Below, one piece after another: positions 38,042-46,302 of a stretch of 64,000 nt of DNA (positions are counted from its first letter, which is position 1; each line of letters starts with the position of its first letter). Position numbers and translations under genes: made by a program. Below the pieces are notes generated by a model. That model saw only the letters and a list, made by a program, of their open reading frames with translations, was not told the DNA's origin and made no database searches. The DNA comes from JAAYOS01 sp050950785 (lineage in GTDB: Bacteria > Bacillota > Clostridia > Oscillospirales > JAAYOS01): positions 1 to 64,000 of the forward strand of contig JBMNIG010000007.1 of assembly GCA_050950785.1 (NCBI GenBank). Reading direction: 5' to 3'.

Positions 38042-38614
38042 TTGGGTTTGATTTCCACATTACTGCTTGGCGTTGGGCTATCAATGGACGCCTTTGCGGT
38101 CTCAGTTACAAACGGCCTTATTGTAAGGCGTTTACGTTTTCGTTTCGCGGTGAAGATGGCGCTTTGCTTTGGAATAGCACAGGCTGTAATGCCATTTCTG
38201 GGCTATACCTTGGGCAGGGGATTTGCTGAATACATTGCTGCAATCGATCATTTTATTGCATTTGGATTGTTGGCGTTTATAGGTATCAAAATGATACTCG
38301 AATCGATAAAGCAAAACTCAAATGATGAGTGCTGCTCAGATGAGCCTGATATCCGCACACTTTTGATCATGGCTATTGCTACAAGCATTGATGCGCTTGC
38401 AGCCGGCGTCAGCCTTGCACTTGCTGCACAGACAGCAAATTCCATTTCCATTGTTCCTGCCGTGGGGATAATTGGGGTAGTGACAATGGTATTATGCCTA
38501 TGTGGTGCATATATTGGACGCCTATGCGGGAGCAGGATCAAAAAGGGAGCCGGAATACTTGGCGGGATCGTCCTTGTAGTAATCGGCATAAAGATTTTGA
38601 TTGAACACCTGTAA
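38042..38614 (+). CDS. mntP: Manganese efflux pump MntP
   Basis: The 190-residue protein has six helices and the two DUF204 repeats. The key acidic motifs are GVGLSMDAFAVSVTNG (Asp16) and ATSIDALAAGVSLAL (about Asp119), both carrying the conserved metal-coordinating aspartate. It exports Mn2+. The start is TTG 38042 preceded by GGAGGA. No yybP-ykoY riboswitch is recognised upstream of the operon. Confidence 0.93.
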   Translation: MGLISTLLLGVGLSMDAFAVSVTNGLIVRRLRFRFAVKMALCFGIAQAVMPFLGYTLGRGFAEYIAAIDHFIAFGLLAFIGIKMILESIKQNSNDECCSDEPDIRTLLIMAIATSIDALAAGVSLALAAQTANSISIVPAVGIIGVVTMVLCLCGAYIGRLCGSRIKKGAGILGGIVLVVIGIKILIEHL

Positions 38615-38801
38615 CTGCTTAATATAGGTTCTTTAGTCCCCTAGGGAAGGAATATAGTATCAATGGCATTTCCTGCTCCGTTCAGACCCAAACCGCCAGA
38701 AACAAGCGAAAACTACAAGATATCTAGATAATATTTGACAGAGAAAAAGTGTTTCACTTTAACTTGCAATTTGCGGTTTTATATTTATTCTACATTTTTT
38801 C

Positions 38802-38830
38802 TTGACAAACGTAACCTAAACTGTTACACT
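38802..38830 (+). promoter_or_regulatory. Promoter of the infC-rpmI-rplT operon
   Basis: Consensus TTGACA (38802) lies 17 bases from TACACT (38825); transcription would start at about 38837. Confidence 0.82.
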
Positions 38831-38836
38831 TATAGA

Positions 38837-38950
38837 GCACAATAAAGTAGGTTGCCGCACAGCCTCACCCGCAGCAAAGAGCGAACGGGTCGATAAGGAT
38901 ATGACGAATTTGTTAATTATCAAGGCAGGCGGCATTGCGTCTGCTTTTTT
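38837..38950 (+). promoter_or_regulatory. Attenuator leader of infC-rpmI-rplT (L20-leader-like)
   Basis: A leader of about 115 bases ends in the intrinsic terminator GCAGGCG-GCATT-GCGTCTGC plus six Ts (38925-38950), placed just before the infC ribosome site. In Bacillus, L20 binding to such a leader causes premature termination. The layout here fits the same control, but the L20-binding fold has not been matched against the Rfam model, so the ligand is inferred. Confidence 0.72.
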
Positions 38951-38973
38951 ATATTTAGTGGAGGTGTTTTCGC

Positions 38974-39504
38974 ATTAGCAATTTAAGTCATCAGATCAAT
39001 GAGGAAATACGCGATAGGGAGGTACGTCTTATCGCTGAGGACGGAACGCAGCTTGGCGTTGTTTCCATTCAGGAAGCATTGACTGCCGCGCAGGAGAGGG
39101 ATCTTGACCTGGTTAAGATCGCTCCAAAGGCCCAACCCCCGGTCTGCAGGATTATGGACTACGGAAAATTTAGGTTTGAGCAGGCCAAAAGGGAGAAGGA
39201 GGCCCGGCGTAAACAGCATGTCGTGGAAGTTAAAGAGATACGTATGACCCCGGGTATCGACACTCACGATTTTCAAGTCAAGCAACGCAATGCCGGTAAG
39301 TTTTTGAGAAGTGGAAATAAGGTTAAGGTATCGGTACGTTTTAGAGGCCGCGCCATCACACACACTTCAATTGGCGAGCAGTTACTGTTGCGTTTTTCCG
39401 AGGGACTGGACGAAGTTGCCGATGTGGAGAAGGCACCTAAGCTCGAGGGTAGGAACATGTCACTTTATCTTGCCCCCAAGAACCTCAAGCAGGACGCAAA
39501 ATAA
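38974..39504 (+). CDS. infC: Translation initiation factor IF-3 with AUU start
   Basis: The 176-residue protein must start at ATT 38974: SNLSHQINEEIRDREVRLIAEDG is the expected IF3 N-terminus, it is preceded by GGAGGTG at seven bases, and no ATG, GTG or TTG fits upstream. AUU starts are characteristic of infC, where IF3 discriminates against its own codon and autoregulates translation. The N domain (residues 1-75) has GVVSIQEAL and PPVCRIMDYGKFRFE. The C domain, from about 85, has EIRMTPGIDTHDFQVK and KVKVSVRFRGR. Confidence 0.96.
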   Translation: MSNLSHQINEEIRDREVRLIAEDGTQLGVVSIQEALTAAQERDLDLVKIAPKAQPPVCRIMDYGKFRFEQAKREKEARRKQHVVEVKEIRMTPGIDTHDFQVKQRNAGKFLRSGNKVKVSVRFRGRAITHTSIGEQLLLRFSEGLDEVADVEKAPKLEGRNMSLYLAPKNLKQDAK

Positions 39505-39527
39505 TTCATACAAAGGAGAATTCAGCG

Positions 39528-39725
39528 ATGCCCAAGATCAAGACGCATAGTGGCGCTGCAAAACGCTTTAAGTTTACTAAGCACGGTAAAATAAAGCGCT
39601 CACGCGCTTATAAAAGCCATATTCTGACGAAAAAGAGCACGAAGCGCAAAAGAGGCCTTCGTAAAGGAGCCTACGCCGACGAGACAAACGTGGCCGCACT
39701 CAAGCGCCTGCTGCCGTATAACTAG
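39528..39725 (+). CDS. rpmI: Ribosomal protein bL35
   Basis: The 65-residue basic protein starts MPKIKTHSGAAKRFKFTKHGK and has HILTKKSTKRKRGLRK, both typical of bL35. AAAGGAG precedes it. It is the second gene of the infC operon. Confidence 0.97.
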   Translation: MPKIKTHSGAAKRFKFTKHGKIKRSRAYKSHILTKKSTKRKRGLRKGAYADETNVAALKRLLPYN

Positions 39726-39813
39726 GAAGGCGTTTGCAGACTGAGCACAAACGGTATGGTTCTGAATTGGGATTGTGCTCCTTAAATGAAATTCTTGAAA
39801 GGAACGAACAGAT

Positions 39814-40176
39814 ATGGCAAGAGTCAAACGCGCTATCATGACGCGCAAGAGAAGAAAAAAGGTACTCAAGCTCGCTAAGGGCTATTGGGGTGCTAAATCT
39901 AAGCATTTTAAGATGGCTAACCAAGCCGTGATGAAGTCACTTAAATATGCCTATATTGGCCGCAGACTCAGAAAAAGAGATTTCCGCAGACTTTGGATCA
40001 CCCGTATTTCTGCAGCCGCTAAAATGTGTGGCATGAACTATTCAACTTTTATGCACGGCTTGAAGCTCACTGGTAACAACATCAACCGCAAGATGCTCTC
40101 CGAGCTTGCAGTAAACGATATGAAAGCATTTGAGGCACTTGCTGAGCAGGCAAAGGCTGCTCTCAACGCACAGTAG
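39814..40176 (+). CDS. rplT: Ribosomal protein bL20
   Basis: This 120-residue, highly basic protein (MARVKRAIMTRKRRKKVLKLAKGYWG, then AYIGRRLRKRDFRRLWI) is complete at normal length. It is an assembly protein of the 50S subunit and the likely autoregulator of the operon. Codons 41 to the end plus the terminator form the left copy of a perfect 325-bp direct repeat whose second copy is at 52460. Confidence 0.97.
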   Translation: MARVKRAIMTRKRRKKVLKLAKGYWGAKSKHFKMANQAVMKSLKYAYIGRRLRKRDFRRLWITRISAAAKMCGMNYSTFMHGLKLTGNNINRKMLSELAVNDMKAFEALAEQAKAALNAQ

Positions 40177-40258
40177 TAGTGTTATAATGCCTTATAAGAT
40201 TGAACGATAACCGCAATCGATACAGAATTTATTCTGCGATTGCGGTTTTCTATATTAA
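39934..40258 (+). repeat. Direct repeat, left copy (rplT 3' part plus terminator)
   Basis: These 325 bases are identical, base for base on inspection, to 52460-52784. They run from AAGTCACTTAAATATG inside rplT to TATATTAA after its terminator. The left copy is followed directly by the ISL3 inverted repeat; the right copy is followed by the presumed original downstream sequence. Confidence 0.95.
40208..40248 (+). terminator. Terminator of the infC operon
   Basis: ACCGCAATCG pairs with CGATTGCGGT, with further pairing of CAGAAT/ATTCTG inside, then TTTTC. The same terminator is copied at 52735-52774. Confidence 0.85.
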
Positions 40259-41845
40259 GGCTCTTCGTCAATTGTTGGGGTAGAGCATAAGTAAAAATAT
40301 GATCCGGTAGGTAACAATGATTGCTTACCGGATCTTGCTTTGTAAAACAACCATGTAATCAACTTATGAAAACATCAAGATACGCAATTGAGCAAGTTTG
40401 CACGTGACAATCATCCCCGTTCCGCCTACCCATTCTGCCATCTACCTTGTTTTTCACGATAGTGGTACAGAATTTTACTCTTGGGAGGGAGGGGAATAAT
40501 TATGTCATTGAAAGCATACGTTAGGCAACCTGAGAATTTATTATGTGAAGGATACGATTTCTAAAGCGAGAAAAATTTCTAACACCAAATGATATTCTCT
40601 TCAATACTTTGATTTTGTTGTTACATCCTTCTGTGAAACCGTTAGTATATCTGCAATCGAAAGCATTCAAGATATATTGATCCCAGTTATGTATAGCGGT
40701 AAGACTTGTCTTAAATTCAGGTAGATTCGAGAATTCGGCAAGAAGCAACCACTTAGCCAATCTTTCTTTTGCTTGCACACGATTCTCTGACCTCATAAAT
40801 TCGAGAAACTTGTTCTTTAGAAAATAGGCTTCACGTAACCTTGGGGATATTTTAAGCATTTCAGTTATTTGAGCAACTTCTTCCGGCTTAAGGTACATTG
40901 GATTTTTTAATAGCAGCCGCCTGCTTCGTTTGAAGTACTTTCGTCGATAGTCAGAAAAATTCTGCTGTTCAGCCTTACGAACTTTTTCAAAATCCCAAAT
41001 TACTTGCCTTACCACATGATATTTATCAATGACTATTGTTGCCTGTGGAAAGCAAGTCTTGGCTATTTCCAAATAGGATCGATTCATATCCATTACAACA
41101 TACTTCACACTATTTCTTGTACTAAATGAGCTGAAATATCTTAAAAGGGCTTCCTGTTTCCTATTTGGGAGAATATCTAACACTTTGCGTTTCTTTGTAT
41201 CAGTAATAATGCATTGATACTTTTGACCACCGGCATTACCCTTAAATTCATCAATGGATAGGACTTCGGGAAGTGATTTGCATTTGTATTCCACTAACGA
41301 AAAATATCTTGCTGCAGTTGTAGAAGATATATTATGTTCCTTTGCTATGTCCTTTATGGACTTCAAATCAGAAAAGGAGCCAATTACGTGTGCTACTAAA
41401 CGGGTCGTGACTCTATGATATCTGGGTAAGAATGGGATCGTTTCAAAGAACCTCTTATTGCAATGCTTACAAACATAGCGTCTTTTCCGGATGTGAAGAA
41501 CTGTTGTTTTCCCAAACGCGGCTAGATCCTTTACTTTCTGCCACCTATAATCATGAACACGTATTGTTTCAAAACTGCATACTGGGCAAGTGTGCGCTCG
41601 TCTTTGCATCATAAAATAGATGTCGTGTTGCTTTTCATTTTCCTCAACTTTTAAGATAATTGCATCTTCCAAACCGAGAATTTTTGTTATATAATCAGTG
41701 TAGGGCATAATGTGAACCTCCTTAAATGTGGGTTTGATCGCTTTACATTTTACAGGATTTTCACGTTATGCTCTATATCTTTATCCAAATTTAGTGAAAA
41801 ATGTTGGAGTTCTATTTCCTGAACCCCAACATTAATTATAGAACC
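40259..41845 (-). mobile_element. ISL3-family insertion sequence, complete copy (1,587 bp)
   Basis: The ends are imperfect inverted repeats: GGCTCTTCGTCAATTGTTGG (40259) and, read from the other end, GGTTCTATAATTAATGTTGG (41845). They share GG-TCT and TGTTGGGGT. The element abuts the last base of the left rplT repeat. Its other end is four bases from the TetR stop codon. The flanking eight bases (TATATTAA and TTTATTAT) are not a duplication, so the present flanks are not those of a simple insertion. A GATCCGGTA...TACCGGATC hairpin at 40301-40334 probably terminates the transposase transcript. Confidence 0.88.
40521..41708 (-). CDS. ISL3-family transposase
   Basis: The intact 395-residue protein has an N-terminal zinc ribbon (CPVCSFETIRVHDYRWQKV with CKHCNKRF), an IS-specific helix-turn-helix (SIKDIAKEHNISSTTAARYF), then the DDE_Tnp_ISL3 core. 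The catalytic acids lie in VLSIDEFKG (about 156), YVVMDMNRSYLE (about 215) and TNGFTEGCNNKIK (about 366). It is the reference for judging the damaged copy at 2269-3453. Confidence 0.96.
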   Translation of the reverse strand: MPYTDYITKILGLEDAIILKVEENEKQHDIYFMMQRRAHTCPVCSFETIRVHDYRWQKVKDLAAFGKTTVLHIRKRRYVCKHCNKRFFETIPFLPRYHRVTTRLVAHVIGSFSDLKSIKDIAKEHNISSTTAARYFSLVEYKCKSLPEVLSIDEFKGNAGGQKYQCIITDTKKRKVLDILPNRKQEALLRYFSSFSTRNSVKYVVMDMNRSYLEIAKTCFPQATIVIDKYHVVRQVIWDFEKVRKAEQQNFSDYRRKYFKRSRRLLLKNPMYLKPEEVAQITEMLKISPRLREAYFLKNKFLEFMRSENRVQAKERLAKWLLLAEFSNLPEFKTSLTAIHNWDQYILNAFDCRYTNGFTEGCNNKIKVLKRISFGVRNFSRFRNRILHIINSQVA

Positions 41846-41849
41846 TTTA

Positions 41850-42428
41850 TTATTTCTTTCCGATAAACTCAGGAATGGCCATATGGCAATGGTGTCCCAG
41901 ACGATCCAGTCGGTTAGCAAGTTCTGCGGTAGATAGTCCGTGATCATCTTCAATCCAGTTCAGGATCAGTCGCATAGATCCTGTAAAGACGAAATCATAT
42001 ATGTAATCCAGATCTTCTCTTTTATATGTGGGGAATTCCGCGCACCAACCGTCAATGACACTGGGGCGAATCATCTGCTGAATTCTTTCAATGAAGCGTG
42101 GGTTTCCGTTTTTACCCATGATGATTCGGCAAAGATCCTTGTTTTTTAGAACACCGGTGAACAATCCTGCCAGATAGCTGGTTTCATAGCCTTCGTGAAA
42201 ATATGGGTTAAATTGAGCCATATTTTCGTCGATGAACTGCTGCTCGATTTCCATAAGCAGATCATTTGGCGTTGCATAATGCAGGTAGAAGGTGCCACGG
42301 TTGACCTTTGCCTCCTGACACAGTTCTTTGATTGTAACTCTGTCAATGTGCTTGGTTTGCAGGATTTTTAGTAAAGCTTGCTGTAAAACTGCCTTGGTAA
42401 ACCGGACTCGATTATCTAAGTTATCCAT
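41850..42428 (-). CDS. TetR/AcrR-family regulator of the glycoside locus
   Basis: The protein has 192 residues from ATG 42428 (MDNLDNRVRFTKAVLQQALL), preceded by AAAGGCGGTGG. The N-terminal helix-turn-helix is RVTIKELCQEAKVNRGTFYLHYATPND. The C-terminal ligand domain is of the TetR_C type seen in Firmicutes (DFVFTGSMRLILNWIEDD). It is divergent from the symporter operon across 186 bases that hold palindromes and a promoter, so it probably controls that operon. The inducer is unknown. Confidence 0.9.
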   Translation of the reverse strand: MDNLDNRVRFTKAVLQQALLKILQTKHIDRVTIKELCQEAKVNRGTFYLHYATPNDLLMEIEQQFIDENMAQFNPYFHEGYETSYLAGLFTGVLKNKDLCRIIMGKNGNPRFIERIQQMIRPSVIDGWCAEFPTYKREDLDYIYDFVFTGSMRLILNWIEDDHGLSTAELANRLDRLGHHCHMAIPEFIGKK

Positions 42429-42445
42429 AAATCCACCGCCTTTAA

Positions 42446-42498
42446 TGAACAATTTTAGGAAATGTGTTCAGAAACATACAAACAAAAAATCTTTGTAT
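42446..42498. promoter_or_regulatory. Candidate TetR operators
   Basis: Two inverted repeats lie between the divergent genes: TGAACA with TGTTCA, 13 bases apart (42446-42470), and ATACAAA with TTTGTAT, nine bases apart (42476-42498). The second ends two bases before the -35 box of the symporter promoter, which is the position expected of a repressor site. Confidence 0.45.
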
Positions 42499-42499
42499 A

Positions 42500-42528
42500 T
42501 TGTTAATTTCTACACCGTCTATTATAAT
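42500..42528 (+). promoter_or_regulatory. Promoter of the glycoside-utilisation operon
   Basis: TTGTTA (42500) and a perfect TATAAT (42523) are 17 bases apart, about 85 bases before the symporter start. Confidence 0.75.
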
Positions 42529-42614
42529 GAAAACAACAAGAAAATCAACACCGTGATCAGAAAATATTACCATGTTTTCCGTTGGTTTTCAAAAAATCGA
42601 AAGGAACGAGAGAT

Positions 42615-44084
42615 ATGAAAAAAGTAAAAGATCCCAATCGCGTCAGATTTACAGATTATCTTGGCGTAACGCTGATGAGCATGACCGACTGCATTGCTGC
42701 CGGTCTGATGACCTCCTGGTTCATGACCTACCTGACAGACTACGCAGGCCTGGGCACTTGGGCCGCCCTGCTTGGCTCTGTCCTGCTGATCTGCATGCGT
42801 CTGTTTGATGCAGTTAACGATCCTCTGGAAGGTTGGCTGATGGACCGTGCAAAGGTCGGTAAGCTGGGTAAGTACAAGCCCTTTATCATGATCTCCATTC
42901 TCTTTGAGATGGCTGGTCTGTCCGCGCTGTTCTTTATCCCCGCAGGCATCACCGGAACCCCGGCTCTTGTCGTGGTGTGGGTAGTTGTGGCGTATGTGCT
43001 GTATGACATCGGTGCATCTTTCTTTGCTCCCAACCTGGTTTATCGCATGCTGACTCTGGACAGTGCCAAGCGCGGTAAGTTGATGATCGCTCCCCGTATG
43101 ATGAGCATGATCATGGGCATGGTTACCGGCTCCATCATCTCCATCGTCACCGGCGTGAATGCTTCCATCGGCAACATGCATACCGCCTTCGGTGTGACTG
43201 TTATGGCCGCTGCCATCGGAACCGGCGTAATCTCTCTGATCGGTATTGCTATGGTTAAGGAAAAGCATCACACGGAAAGAGATGCTAACGATCCTCCTGT
43301 TAAGATCACCGACATTTTCCTGATGTTCAAGGAAAACAAGGCTCTGTCCGTCAAGTTTGTTGCTACCATTTTCAGCGGCTTTATCTGGACGTTCCTATTT
43401 GCTACCATGACCTACTATATCAAGTGGGCCTACTGTGCAGATCTGGCTACCGGTGCCGTGGATGCCGAGAAGTTCGGTCTGCTGTCTCTTATCGGCTCCA
43501 TGATGATGCTTATGCCCCTGCTGCTGGGCACCGCCATCGCCATGCCCATCATGAAGATCTTCAAGACTCCTGTCCGTACTTACCGTTTCGTAATCGTTAT
43601 GGAAGCCGTTCCTTGCGGCATCATGTTCGTGCTGCAGATGCTGGGTATCCTGCAGACTGCGCCTGCCATCTTCCTTACCCTGGTGGCAATCGCTGCTACC
43701 GCCATCGGCATCGGCTACATCCCCAACGAGGCGCTGAACATCGAGATCATGGACTACCAGATCTATAAGAATGGCAAGGATCGCTCTGCTCAGGTCAACG
43801 CAACTGCGAAGTTCCTGGATAAGGCGCAGAATGCAGTTTCCGGCGGCTTGGTCGGTATCGTTCTTGTTGCTGTGGGTTATGTTGTTGACTCCGCTACCGG
43901 TGACTATGCCGGTGATTTGGCAAACATTCCCGGCATGCTGAATTGGTTCATCGTGATCATGGGCCTGGTGCCCTGCATTCTGGCAGTTATCTCTCTGCTG
44001 GTCTATAGAAAGTACCCCATCACCCCTGAACTGGCTGCCACGATGAAGGCAGGACTCGACGGACAGAAAGCCGCCGAAAAGTAA
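42615..44084 (+). CDS. GPH-family glycoside:cation symporter (MFS superfamily)
   Basis: The 489-residue protein starts at ATG 42615 (MKKVKDPNRVRFTDYLGVTLMSM) behind AAAGGAACGAGAG. Twelve membrane helices are expected. LFDAVNDPLEGWLMDRAKVGKLGKYKPF is the GPH loop 2-3 signature (D-NDP-G-D) and GIGYIPNEALNIEIMDYQIYKNGKDRSAQ the second-half counterpart. It would import an intact or partly trimmed glycoside for the hydrolases that follow. Codon choice (CTG, GGC, ATC, AAG) differs clearly from the flanking host genes. Confidence 0.93.
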   Translation: MKKVKDPNRVRFTDYLGVTLMSMTDCIAAGLMTSWFMTYLTDYAGLGTWAALLGSVLLICMRLFDAVNDPLEGWLMDRAKVGKLGKYKPFIMISILFEMAGLSALFFIPAGITGTPALVVVWVVVAYVLYDIGASFFAPNLVYRMLTLDSAKRGKLMIAPRMMSMIMGMVTGSIISIVTGVNASIGNMHTAFGVTVMAAAIGTGVISLIGIAMVKEKHHTERDANDPPVKITDIFLMFKENKALSVKFVATIFSGFIWTFLFATMTYYIKWAYCADLATGAVDAEKFGLLSLIGSMMMLMPLLLGTAIAMPIMKIFKTPVRTYRFVIVMEAVPCGIMFVLQMLGILQTAPAIFLTLVAIAATAIGIGYIPNEALNIEIMDYQIYKNGKDRSAQVNATAKFLDKAQNAVSGGLVGIVLVAVGYVVDSATGDYAGDLANIPGMLNWFIVIMGLVPCILAVISLLVYRKYPITPELAATMKAGLDGQKAAEK

Positions 44085-44241
44085 TTCTATATTCTCTGAT
44101 TTCTTGAAAATACACGCGCAAGGGCGGCGATTGCCGCTGCCCTTGTCGCATTTTGGGAAAAATCTTCAACAATTTGAATTGGTGATTGCATTCAAAAAGA
44201 AAAATTGCAAAATGAGAAGAGAAAGGAAGAGGGGTGAAAAT

Positions 44242-45009
44242 ATGCTTGGGATCATTTTGGGAATTTTGGCATTGCTTACGATCGTGCAGCTGCTGGTTTT
44301 GGGAACGATGGGCGGCATTGGCCCTTTCGGATTTATTCGGAAGAATAGAATCGCAAAGGCATTGGGCAATGGGGCTGCATATAGCTTTGACGCGATTGCA
44401 CCGATCAAGGACAATCCCTTTTGGGGTGGAAACCTTTGCGTTTTGGGTTCCTCCGTGGCTTTTGGCGCATGTTCCGACGGAAATGGCGTAGGGGAATATC
44501 TTTCTTCCCGCCTGGGTGTAAAGCTGACCAAAGAAGCCGTCAGCGGAACAACATTGGTAACAACCAAGCCCAATTCTTATGTGGAACGTTTGATGAGAAT
44601 TCCGAAAAATCAGAAATTTGATCTGTTTTTGTGCCAGCTTTCCACCAATGACGCAACCATGAAATGTCCCCTGGGCGAAATCAGAGACGGTAACTATGAT
44701 ACCGCCACGGTAACCGGTGCGCTGGAATATATTATCTCCTATGCGCAGGAAACATGGGAATGCCCCGTTGCGTTTTTTATCGGTGCAAAATATGATAGCG
44801 ATGCCTATGAAGCAATGGTCAAACGGCTGCTGGAATTGAAGAAAAAATGGAGTATCATTGTGTTGGAACTCTGGTCTGATGATGCATTCAACGCAATTTC
44901 GGAAGAAAAGCGAAAGCTATATATGATCGATAAAATTCATCCTACCAAGGCCGGTTACCGCGACTGGTGGGGTCCTGAATTGGAGCGACAGCTGCTGAAT
45001 CAAAAATGA
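44242..45009 (+). CDS. Membrane-anchored SGNH/GDSL-type hydrolase
   Basis: The protein has 255 residues from ATG 44242 behind GGGGTG. The N-terminal helix (IILGILALLTIVQLLVLGTM) is an anchor or signal. Active-site blocks are VLGSSVAFG (block I Ser), STND (block III Asn) and DKIHPTKAGY (block V Asp-His). Families of this kind remove acetyl, feruloyl or other acyl groups. It is the second gene of the glycoside operon and could deacylate substituted glycosides at the membrane. The substrate is inferred only from company. Confidence 0.85.
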   Translation: MLGIILGILALLTIVQLLVLGTMGGIGPFGFIRKNRIAKALGNGAAYSFDAIAPIKDNPFWGGNLCVLGSSVAFGACSDGNGVGEYLSSRLGVKLTKEAVSGTTLVTTKPNSYVERLMRIPKNQKFDLFLCQLSTNDATMKCPLGEIRDGNYDTATVTGALEYIISYAQETWECPVAFFIGAKYDSDAYEAMVKRLLELKKKWSIIVLELWSDDAFNAISEEKRKLYMIDKIHPTKAGYRDWWGPELERQLLNQK

Positions 45010-45030
45010 ATAGGAAACAGGAAGATTCTG

Positions 45031-46302
45031 ATGAAGTATCAATTTCTAATCGGAGCAGCAACCGCTGCCCATCAGGTGGAAGGCAACAATATACACAGTG
45101 ATTTCTGGGTCATGGAGCATATCAAGCACAGCGACTTCGTGGAGCCCAGCGGTGATGCCTGTGACCACTACAACTGCTACGCAGAGGATATTGCGCTGCT
45201 TGCGAAGGCAGGCTGCAACGCCTACCGCTTCAGCATTGAGTGGGCGCGAGTGGAACCTAAGGAAGGTAAGTATTGCCCCAAAGCAATTGCCCACTATCGG
45301 GATGTGCTGCACTGCAGCCACGATCATGGGATTACACCTGTTGTGACGCTGCATCATTTCTCCACTCCCGCATGGATCATTTCTAAAGGTGGTTGGTGCA
45401 AGGAGTACATCGTGGAAGCCTTTGCAAAATACGCAAAGAAAGTCACACAGGAACTGGGTAATCTGATTCCATACATCTGTACCATCAATGAAGCCAATAT
45501 GGGTTATCAGCTTCACAAGGTTATTCAGGACATGATGAAAGCCGGTAAGCGGGAAGAAGGCGGTGTTCAGGTGGGTACCAATACCAATCTGGATATGAAG
45601 AAGATTGTCCTTGGCATGTTTGAGCAGGGCTGGGTTTTTAAGTGCAATCCCTTCGGCATCAACACGTTCCTGAAACCCCGGAGTGAAATGCAGGAAGAAA
45701 TCGTTATGCGGGCGCATCTGGCTGCCAAGAAGGCAATCAAGGATGCAAAGCCGGACATCAAGGTAGGCTTGACGCTTTCTTTGTTCGACTATCAGCCGGT
45801 TGACGGCGGTGAAGAAGCGGCCGCTAGGCTGTGGCAGGATGATTTCGGAATGTATCTGCCCGCTATCCAGGACGATGATTTTCTGGGTGTGCAGAACTAC
45901 TCCCGCAAGTTGGTTGGCCCAGAGGGCGGCAGAGAACCTGCTCCCGGTGTCCCGGTGACCCAGATGGGCTATGAAGACTATCCCAAAGCAATCGGCAATG
46001 TGCTTCGGAAAGTTGCAAAGGAATATACCGGTGAACTGATCGTCACAGAAAACGGAATCGGCACCGATAATGATGAGCGCCGGTGTGAATTCATCAAAGA
46101 AGCCTTTGCAGGTGTCATGGCTGCAAAGGAAGATGGCGTTCCCGTCACAGGCTATCTGCACTGGAGCCTGCTGGACAACTTTGAATGGCAGGCCGGCTAC
46201 AGCAAAACCTTCGGCCTTATTGCCGTGGATAGAAGCTTACAAACCCGGCATCCCAAGCAGAGCCTTTCTGTTTTGGGCGCGCTCAATAGAAAGGATGGTT
46301 AA
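45031..46302 (+). CDS. GH1 beta-glucosidase
   Basis: The 423-residue protein has the (beta/alpha)8 GH1 signatures FLIGAATAAHQVEG, FSIEWARVEP and TLHHFSTPAW. The acid/base is in TINEAN (Glu154) and the nucleophile in VTENG (Glu340), so both catalytic residues are present. There is no phospho-sugar-binding motif, and the import system is a symporter, not a PTS, so unphosphorylated beta-glucosides are the probable substrate. No signal peptide is seen, so it acts in the cytoplasm. Confidence 0.94.
   Translation: MKYQFLIGAATAAHQVEGNNIHSDFWVMEHIKHSDFVEPSGDACDHYNCYAEDIALLAKAGCNAYRFSIEWARVEPKEGKYCPKAIAHYRDVLHCSHDHGITPVVTLHHFSTPAWIISKGGWCKEYIVEAFAKYAKKVTQELGNLIPYICTINEANMGYQLHKVIQDMMKAGKREEGGVQVGTNTNLDMKKIVLGMFEQGWVFKCNPFGINTFLKPRSEMQEEIVMRAHLAAKKAIKDAKPDIKVGLTLSLFDYQPVDGGEEAAARLWQDDFGMYLPAIQDDDFLGVQNYSRKLVGPEGGREPAPGVPVTQMGYEDYPKAIGNVLRKVAKEYTGELIVTENGIGTDNDERRCEFIKEAFAGVMAAKEDGVPVTGYLHWSLLDNFEWQAGYSKTFGLIAVDRSLQTRHPKQSLSVLGALNRKDG

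Larger units (their letters stand above)
38615..38973 (+). other. Intergenic region holding the infC promoter and attenuator leader
   Basis: After mntP there is about 190 bases without features, then the infC promoter (38802), the leader RNA (about 38837-38950) and the infC ribosome site (GGAGGTG, 38960-38966). Confidence 0.6.
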
